Positions 1 to 5,900 of a stretch of DNA of 10,716 nucleotides are shown here, piece by piece. The translations under genes were made by a program, and so were the position numbers. Every line of letters starts with the position of its first letter. The stretch's first letter is position 1. The notes beneath the pieces were generated by a model. That model was not told where the DNA came from, ran no database searches, and was given only the letters and a program-made list of their open reading frames with translations. Source of the DNA: an uncultured Collinsella sp. (GTDB taxonomy: Bacteria > Actinomycetota > Coriobacteriia > Coriobacteriales > Coriobacteriaceae); NCBI GenBank assembly GCA_900554255.1, contig USGN01000028.1:1-10716 (forward strand). The letters are read 5' to 3'.

Positions 1-80
1 TATGCCTTGCCTTTTTCATGCCAACTTGTTCGCTCTGGACGTCGCTCGCTGTCCGTCCTCTATCTGCGGCGTTGACTTGG

Positions 81-108
81 TTGACACTTAGAACATCGAT
101 GTAGTCAT
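81..108 (+). promoter_or_regulatory. Weak candidate promoter for the ThrE-family exporter gene
   Basis: A perfect TTGACA lies at 81-86, preceded by a second TTGACT at 72-77. About 16 bases downstream is a TG-N followed by AGTCAT (103-108), which matches the -10 consensus at only three of six positions. A 6-bp dyad GTAGTC (101-106) / GACTAC (126-131) sits over this -10 region and could be an operator, but dyads this short are common by chance. The leader from here to the start codon would be about 120 nt. I see no better -10 element closer to the gene. Confidence 0.3.
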
Positions 109-237
109 TGGGGACGTTCTTAAACGACTACCCAACGGATATTGCCCACATGGCTCGCATGACAGCCGTCTCTTTTATGTTTCCTTTAGCCGTCGCTGTC
201 TAGGATGGGGGTTAGTCGATAGGAAGGGAGCACCGGG

Positions 238-1806
238 ATGGACGATGCGAGCGAGCGCGCAATCGAAGAGGACATGCTCGATCAGTTCAACTACTTTGAT
301 GATGAGGACGAGGAGCTGATCGACCGTCGCGAGCCAGCGCCGCTTGATTCCTTTGATCTGGTCGATGAAGAGGCTGATGTGGTTGAGGGCGAATCAGCGG
401 AGCCTCCACAGCCTTCGCGCCTTAACTCGCTGCTTTCGAGAGCTCCCATGCACCACGGTGTTCGTGCTGGCGCGCTCCATATGAAAACTGACTGGCACCA
501 GATCGTGACGGCAGGCGATGAACTTGCCGTCGATGCGCCGCTCACCGATAAATCATCCATCATCTGCCGCACCGGTATGCTTATGCTCGCGAGCGGAACG
601 GGTGCCTGGCGTGTACGCGATACCATGAATCGCGTCGCCGCCGTACTCGGTGTCACCATCCACGTCGACTTGAGTCTTCTATCGTTTGAGTGTACCTGCA
701 TCGAAGATGGTCACTGCTTTAACGAGGTCGTCAGCCTGCCGACAACCGGCGTCAATACTCATCGCATTTGGATGATGGAGAGTTTCCTCAAGGAAATCGA
801 GACCTATGGTCGTCGCTTCACGGTGCACGAGTATCACGAGATGCTCAAGACCGTTGAGAGTTCAAAACCTGATTACGCACCTTGGCAACAGGGCCTTGCG
901 GCGGCCTGCGCCTGTGGCGCCTTCGTCTTTTTGCTCGGCGGCGGTCCTATTGAGATGGCATGCGCGTTCGTAGGCGCGGGTGTCGGCAACTTTGCCCGCT
1001 CCCATATTCTCAAGCAGGGCCTTGGTCAGTTCAGCGCGCTGACGACCGGCGTTGCGCTCGCTTGCGTTTCGTATCTGCTAGCATTGCTCGGCCTTGGCCA
1101 GGTCATACCGGGGGCAATGTCGCACCAAGAAGGCTATATCGGCGCCATGCTCTTTGTGATTCCCGGCTTTCCGCTCATTACGGCAGGCCTCGACATCGCT
1201 AAGCTCGACATGCGAAGCGGTATCGAGCGCCTTTCATATGCCGTATCGATTATTGTGATGGCGACGCTCGTAGGTTGGATGGTTGCCGAGTGTGTTGGCC
1301 TGGCGCCGGACGACTTTGCGCCGCTCGGCCTTTCGCCGCTTGCCCTTACGCTCCTGCGCGTGGTGATGAGCTTCGTTGGCGTATTCGGCTTCTCGGTGAT
1401 GTTCAACAGCCCGGTAAAGATGGCCGCGGCAGCTGGGCTGATCGGCGCCGTGTCCAATACCCTGCGTCTGACCCTTGTCGATGCGCCGACGATGATTCCC
1501 TTCCTGGGCCTCAGCACGGGAATGCCTCCCGAGGCAGCAGCGTTTATCGGCGCGCTGGTATCGGGGCTGCTGGCAAGCTTGGCCGAAGTCAAGCTCACCT
1601 ACCCACGTATCGCCCTCACGGTGCCATCAATTGTCATTATGGTGCCGGGCCTGTATCTGTATCGCTCGATGTACTACATGTGCACCTTCGATACGGTCAA
1701 TATGCTCGGTTGGTTTGTGCGTGCAGTGCTCATCGTGGCGTTTTTGCCCGTTGGTCTGGGTGTGGCACGTACACTCACCGACCCTCGCTGGCGCCACACC
1801 AGCTAA
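238..1806 (+). CDS. thrE: Threonine/serine exporter family protein (ThrE-like, both domains fused)
   Basis: This 522-residue integral membrane protein probably exports threonine, serine or small peptides across the cytoplasmic membrane using the ion gradient, as ThrE of Corynebacterium glutamicum does. Residues 1-60 are a very acidic tail with 24 Asp/Glu. Residues about 105-200 form the soluble start of the ThrE/DUF1212 domain, with the typical segment RTGMLMLASGTGAWRVRD at 111-128. From about residue 217 to the end there are roughly ten hydrophobic segments. The first half carries PGFPLITAGLDI (309-320), as in the ThrE domain. The second half (about 365-515) matches the ThrE_2 (DUF3815) part, including VPGLYLYRSMYY (469-480). 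The start is supported by AAGGGAG at 224-230, seven bases before ATG. The length is slightly above that of ThrE (489 aa) because of the acidic tail. No partner gene is adjacent. The family is clear; the exact substrate is inferred. Confidence 0.88.
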   Translation: MDDASERAIEEDMLDQFNYFDDEDEELIDRREPAPLDSFDLVDEEADVVEGESAEPPQPSRLNSLLSRAPMHHGVRAGALHMKTDWHQIVTAGDELAVDAPLTDKSSIICRTGMLMLASGTGAWRVRDTMNRVAAVLGVTIHVDLSLLSFECTCIEDGHCFNEVVSLPTTGVNTHRIWMMESFLKEIETYGRRFTVHEYHEMLKTVESSKPDYAPWQQGLAAACACGAFVFLLGGGPIEMACAFVGAGVGNFARSHILKQGLGQFSALTTGVALACVSYLLALLGLGQVIPGAMSHQEGYIGAMLFVIPGFPLITAGLDIAKLDMRSGIERLSYAVSIIVMATLVGWMVAECVGLAPDDFAPLGLSPLALTLLRVVMSFVGVFGFSVMFNSPVKMAAAAGLIGAVSNTLRLTLVDAPTMIPFLGLSTGMPPEAAAFIGALVSGLLASLAEVKLTYPRIALTVPSIVIMVPGLYLYRSMYYMCTFDTVNMLGWFVRAVLIVAFLPVGLGVARTLTDPRWRHTS

Positions 1807-1808
1807 TT

Positions 1809-1837
1809 GGTGCAAAGGGGACAGGTTACTTTGCACC
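1809..1837. repeat. REP-like hairpin with perfect 9-bp arms
   Basis: GGTGCAAAG (1809-1817) and CTTTGCACC (1829-1837) are perfect inverted repeats around the 11-nt loop gggacaggtta. The hairpin starts two bases after the stop codon of the exporter gene. No T-run follows, so it is not a standard intrinsic terminator, although it could protect the mRNA 3' end. The form and position resemble short extragenic palindromes. From memory, similar gggacaggttactttgcacc strings are repeated in gut actinobacterial genomes and elsewhere next to REP-associated transposases. I could not check this here. Confidence 0.55.
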
Positions 1838-1918
1838 CCCAATGAGTTGCGGTGAAATAGGGACTGAATTGCTGCTTAAAGGGTCAAAACAGTCCGTATT
1901 CCACCGCAACTTAGGGGG
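1836..1918. repeat. Long imperfect inverted repeat (second half of a REP/BIME- or MITE-like element)
   Basis: The arms at 1846-1866 (starting GTTGCGGTGAAATAGG) and 1890-1910 (ending TATTCCACCGCAAC) are 21 nt each and match at 19 of 21 positions as inverted repeats, with a 23-nt loop. The pairing continues outward through A1845-T1911 and T1843-A1913 to CCCCC (1836-1840) against GGGGG (1914-1918), with a small internal loop. The left end overlaps the last two bases of the preceding hairpin, so the two form a doublet. No open reading frame or T-run is associated. This is either a non-autonomous mobile palindrome or a large mRNA-end structure. Confidence 0.55.
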
Positions 1919-2027
1919 TCGGGGGATTATTGGTGCCCTGCATCTCCATAAACTCAACGCTTACGAAGCGCGCGCCGTTCGTGTTAGGGTAGTTCCACCA
2001 CATAAGTAGTCGCAGACGCACGTACCA

Positions 2028-2077
2028 CGGGCGGGCGAGATGAAGTCCCAACAGCTCCATCTTGCCCGCCCGTTTTT
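2028..2077 (+). terminator. Strong intrinsic terminator, possibly a leader attenuator
   Basis: The 15-bp stem is formed by CGGGCGGGCGAGATG (2028-2042) and CATCTTGCCCGCCCG (2058-2072), with one G-U pair and a 15-nt loop, followed directly by TTTTTGTT. This is a textbook rho-independent terminator for + strand transcripts. It ends only about 30-45 nt before the start of the next gene, which leaves little room for a promoter between them. It may therefore lie inside the leader of that gene and act as an attenuator, besides ending any transcript from the exporter gene. Confidence 0.8.
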
Positions 2078-2121
2078 GTTGCGTGGTGCCGCGGCGTAAC
2101 ACAGAAAGGACAATGCCCTTT

Positions 2122-2670
2122 ATGCCTATCAACAAACGAGAGAGCCTGCTGTTCACCTTTATCATGTGCTTTTGCATGGTGCTCTGGATGAGCATCTACA
2201 ACGTTGCCCTGCAGCATGGGGCCATCAACGGCGAGGTTGTTGCCGCCGCGTGGCTCGGCTTCCCCGTTGCCTACATTTTTGCCATGTGCTGCGACTGGTT
2301 TGTTGCCAGCCCCCTTGCCAAGGGTTTCGCCTTTAAATTCCTGGTCACGCCGGGCAAGAGTTCGCCGCTTGCCATGACGCTTGCCGTCAGCTCCTGCATG
2401 GTCGTTCCCATGGTCATCATCATGTCGCTCTACGGCGCGTGCGAGGGTCTGCTCCACATGCCCGGCGGCCCGCTCGTAAACCTGCAGATGATGCCGGTGA
2501 TGTGGCTCATCAACATTCCGCGCAACTTTATCATGGCCCTGCCCTGGAACCTGCTGGTGGCTGGTCCGGTTGCTCGTTTTGTCTTCCGCCGCGCCTTCCC
2601 TGTGGGGACGGTTTTCGAGGAGGAGCATGCCGAGCTCTTGGAGCAGGCTATGGCTCCTGAGTGCGAGTAG
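2122..2670 (+). CDS. Small membrane protein with two DUF2798-like halves
   Basis: The protein has 182 residues with four likely membrane segments, at about 8-30, 42-66, 82-106 and 125-150. The first half (FTFIMCFCMVLWMSIYN, then WLGFPVAYIFAM) and the second half (LAVSSCMVVPMVIIMSLYG, then WLINIPRNFIMALPWNLLVAGP) follow the same pattern, which fits a tandem DUF2798 protein. The function of this family is unknown. The C-terminus (about 164-182) is acidic and probably cytoplasmic. The start is uncertain. An upstream in-frame TTG at 2062 lies inside the terminator stem and is unlikely. ATG 2113 is only two bases from the AAAGGA at 2105-2110, while ATG 2122 is eleven bases away and gives the usual MPxNKRES-type start, so I chose 2122. 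Its only clear upstream signal is the terminator-like hairpin. Confidence 0.72.
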   Translation: MPINKRESLLFTFIMCFCMVLWMSIYNVALQHGAINGEVVAAAWLGFPVAYIFAMCCDWFVASPLAKGFAFKFLVTPGKSSPLAMTLAVSSCMVVPMVIIMSLYGACEGLLHMPGGPLVNLQMMPVMWLINIPRNFIMALPWNLLVAGPVARFVFRRAFPVGTVFEEEHAELLEQAMAPECE

Positions 2671-2836
2671 CTCGCTTAGGGATCTGCTGAGCGCGGGCGA
2701 CTTGCTTGGTTGGAGCCCTAAGCGTGGATAGCTCTCTCGGCGACATCGCGGGCGTGAGCGGTGCGCATGACCGGAGGCCCCGTGCTGCTCCGTTGCCCGA
2801 CGTGCTAGCGCGCAGAACAATCTGTTGGTGCATTCG
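2671..2836. other. GC-rich gene-free stretch with a 9-bp dyad, function unknown
   Basis: This stretch lies between the stop of the small membrane protein and a terminator hairpin. No frame on either strand has a convincing start, RBS and protein-like composition. It contains CGCTTAGGG (2673-2681) against CCCTAAGCG (2716-2724), a perfect 9-bp inverted repeat with a 34-nt loop, and a smaller CGGAG (2771-2775) / CTCCG (2788-2792) stem. It does not match the conserved cores of SRP RNA, RNase P RNA or tmRNA as I know them. It is most simply the 3' untranslated region of the upstream gene; a terminator-ended small RNA is possible. Confidence 0.35.
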
Positions 2837-2869
2837 GCGGCTGCTGAAGCGTTTCGGCAGCCGCTTTTT
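2837..2869 (+). terminator. Intrinsic terminator upstream of the activase-TetR operon
   Basis: GCGGCTGCTGAA (2837-2848) pairs with TTCGGCAGCCGC (2853-2864) over 12 positions, with one U-G pair and a 4-nt loop (gcgt). TTTTT then AT follow at once. It closes transcription of the DUF2798-like gene and insulates the next operon, whose promoter region begins only about 12 bases later. Confidence 0.88.
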
Positions 2870-2881
2870 ATACGGAGTTTA

Positions 2882-2902
2882 AATACAACAGTCTGTTGTA
2901 TT
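2882..2902. promoter_or_regulatory. Perfect palindromic operator, probably for the TetR regulator of the same operon
   Basis: AATACAACA (2882-2890) and TGTTGTATT (2894-2902) are perfect inverted repeats separated by gtc, a 21-bp site centred at 2892. AT-rich dyads of this size next to a promoter are typical operators of TetR-family repressors. The site covers the -35 region of the extended -10 promoter just downstream, so binding would block RNA polymerase. The only regulator in the neighbourhood is the TetR-family gene at the end of this operon. The dyad is seen directly; its pairing with that regulator is inferred. Confidence 0.7.
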
Positions 2903-2910
2903 ACGTAGAG

Positions 2911-2919
2911 TGGTATATC
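2911..2919 (+). promoter_or_regulatory. Extended -10 promoter element of the activase-TetR operon
   Basis: TGGTATATC at 2911-2919 gives a TG-N extended -10 followed by TATATC (2914-2919), four of six positions of the TATAAT consensus. The -35 region 16-18 bases upstream (about 2890-2897, GTCTGTT) is poor, as is common with extended -10 promoters, and falls within the palindrome at 2882-2902. A transcript would start near 2926, giving a leader of about 25 nt before the start codon. Confidence 0.5.
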
Positions 2920-2951
2920 TCTAGCAGAAAAAATGCGAGAGACGGAGCATT

Positions 2952-5900
2952 ATGGCGTTGCTAGTAGGACTGGACGTAGGGTCGACGACGACCAAAGTTT
3001 ACGCGATGCACGAGGATATGACCGAGGCGTGGTGGGGATATCGCCGCCACGGGGCGTGTCAGACAGCGAGCGTGCGCGCCATGCTCGGCGAGCTCGCCGA
3101 GCGCTTTCCCCATGAGTCGCTGCGCGTTGCGGTGACCGGCTCGGGTGCGCGCGATATCGCGACCGCGCTGGGCGCCTCGTACGTTCAGGAGGTGGTCGCC
3201 AACGCGCTCGCGATCAGCAGGTTCTATCCGCAGACGCGCTGCGCCATCGAGCTGGGCGGCCAAGACGCCAAGATGATCTTCTTCCGCACCAACGATAAGG
3301 GAGACATCGAGGTTGCCGACATGCGCATGAACGGCTCGTGCGCAGGCGGTACCGGTGCATTTATCGACGAGATGGCAAAGCTCATGGGGGTCGGCACCGA
3401 ATCGGGCGAGTTCGAGCAGCTCGCAAGCCGGGGAACGACCGTCCACGAGGTCTCGGGCCGCTGCGGCGTGTACGCAAAGACCGATATCCAGCCGCTGCTC
3501 AACGAGGGCATTCCTACCACCGACCTGGCGCTTTCGGCGCTTCACGCGGTCGCCCGCCAAACGATCGGCGGTCTGGCCCAGGGTATCGACATCGAGCCGC
3601 CGGTAATCTTCGAGGGCGGTACGCTCGCCTACAACCCCACACTGGTCCGCGTGTTCCGGGAGCAACTGAATCTATCGGACGATCAGGTTATCGTCCCGCG
3701 CGATCCGCAGATCATGGTCGCGCGCGGTGCCGCCCTGTCGCTGACCGACATGTTCGCATCGTCCCAACCGATCGACCTTCCCGACGCTTTTGTCCGGCTG
3801 GATAAGCTCGAGACGGTCGCGCCCGCAAGCGGGGAGGGACGTCTTGCCCAGCCCTTTTTTGCCACACCTGCCGAGCAGGCGGATTTTACGGCACGCCATG
3901 GCAAAGAGACGCCGGCAAAGGGTCCGGATGCGTATGCGCCCGGAGAGACGGTGCGTGTGGCGCTCGGTATCGATTCGGGGAGCACGACGACCAAGTTCGC
4001 CCTGGTCGATGAGGCGGGTGAGCTTGTCGATTCGTTCTACGCGTCTAATAACGGCAGACCGCTCGACGTCGCCCAACAGGGTCTTGTCAGCTTGAAGAAC
4101 CGCTGGGAGACAGCGGGAGTCACGCTTGCGATCGATGCCGTGGGCACCACGGGATACGGCGAGGAGCTTTTCGCGCGCGCGTTCCACGCCGACTACCATA
4201 CGGTCGAGACGGTCGCGCACGCCCGCGCCGCGTGCGCATGCGTTCCCGATGCGACCTTCGTGCTCGACATCGGCGGACAGGATATGAAGGCCATCTGGCT
4301 CAACCACGGCGTGCTGACCGATATCGTCGTCAACGAGGCGTGCTCTGCGGGCTGCGGCTCGTTCCTCGAGGGTTTTGCCAAAAACCTCGGAATAGCCGTT
4401 GAGGATATCGCGACCGAGGCATTTTCGTCCAAAGCCCCCGCCGTTCTCGGCAGCCGCTGCACGGTGTTCATGAACAGCAGCGTCGTTTCCGAGCAGCGGC
4501 GCGGTAAGGGTCCGGGCGACATCATGGCTGGTCTCTGCCGTTCGATTATCGAGAACGTGTTCACCAAGGTCATTCGCGTTTCAAATCTCAACCGTCTGGG
4601 CGACAAAGTCGTCGTCCAGGGCGGCACGTTCCGAAACGACGCGGTGCTGCGCGCATTCGAGCAGTATCTGGGCAAACCCGTCACGCGTGCGCCCCACCCG
4701 GGGCTGATGGGCGCTATCGGTATCGCCCTGCTCGCGCGCGAGGAATGCCGCAAGGGCGACGCCGGCACGTCGTTTATCGGGCTCGATGCCGTGGAGCGCT
4801 TCGAGCATCGCGAGTTCGGCGGCGTTACCTGCCGTCGGTGCAACAACCGCTGCCAGCGCGCGGTCGTGGCATTTGGCGACGGCTCGCTTTACGTCACGGG
4901 CAATCGCTGCCCGCGCGGCGGCGCCATCTCATGGGATGAGCTCGTGCGCGAGGTTCCCGCGGCGGAGGAGCTGCGTCCGCAGGGTGCTTGCGAGGCACAG
5001 GCACCCGGCACGGGGCGCGACCGGACCGCGGCTGCCCCCAATCTCTTTGTCGACCGCGAGAAGCTGCTGTTCGAGTCGTGCCCCACGGTTCCCGTCTGCG
5101 GGGGGCGCGATGTCACGATCGGCATTCCCCGTGTGCTCGAGTTCTGGGACACCATGCCGTTCTGGTCGACGTTCTTCAGCACGCTCGGCTTTAAGGTGCG
5201 CGTCTCGGGACGCAGCACCAAGGCGATGTACGAGCGCGGTCTGGCGCACGTCACATCCGACACCGTGTGCTTCCCGGCCAAGCTCGTCCACGGGCACATC
5301 CGCAATCTCGCCGACGCCGGCGTCGACCGCATCTTCATGCCCATCATCACGACGGTGCCCACCGAAAACACCGCCTCTACCAGCGAGTGGATGTGCGCCG
5401 TCGTAAAGGGATACCCCTACGTGATGCGCAATTCCGATAACCCGGAGGAGCGTTTCGGCGTTCCGTTCGATACGCCGCTGTTCCACTGGTACGACGAGGG
5501 CGACCGAAACCGCCAGCTCAAGGCGTGGTGCAAGGAGACCTTCGATATCGATGCCGACCTGGTTGCCAAGGCGACCGAGCAGGCGGACCGCGCGCAGCAG
5601 ACGTTTGAGAACCAGCTGCAGCTGCGCGGCAGGCAGGTGCTCGAGAACGTGCGCGAGGACGGCGGCTACGCGGTGGTGATCGCTTCGCGCCCGTACCACA
5701 ACGACCCGCTGGTCAACCACGGGCTGCCCAAGCTCTTCTCTGAGCGCGGCATCCCCGTGCTGACGCCCGATGCGGTGCCGGGGGTCTGCAACGTCGATCT
5801 TTCCAACAGCCGCATCGACATCGTGAACAACTACCATGCGCGCATGCTGTCGTGCGCGGTCATCGTCGCATCGACGCCCGAGCTCGAGCTCGTGCAGATG

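Noticed and set aside
1..19. Possible start of a divergent minus-strand gene (MKKARH... from ATG at 19-17)
   Set aside because: Only six codons fall inside the window and there is no clear ribosome binding site, so it cannot be supported.
1836..1918. Inverted repeat considered as an intrinsic terminator of thrE
   Set aside because: There is no T-run after the right arm; a G-rich run (1914-1918 and beyond) follows instead.
1275..2009. + strand 244-codon frame overlapping the end of the ThrE-like gene and the repeat region
   Set aside because: It is out of frame with the exporter, rich in Arg/Cys/Gly and crosses the inverted repeats; it has no RBS or domain.
1911..2195. Minus-strand 94-codon frame whose end (ARFVSVEFMEMQGTNN) looks protein-like
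   Set aside because: It runs through the terminator stem and into the antisense of the DUF2798-like gene, and no RBS or domain is visible. A decayed gene fragment at about 1915-2040 cannot be excluded, but I cannot support it.
1984..2820. Minus-strand frame of 278 codons across the DUF2798-like gene
   Set aside because: It spans a terminator and intergenic DNA, is rich in His/Arg/Gly without any motif, and is antisense to a membrane protein gene with normal hydrophobic segments.
2690..2830. Region checked for SRP RNA, RNase P RNA, tmRNA and common riboswitch cores
   Set aside because: None of the conserved core strings that I know for these RNAs is present.
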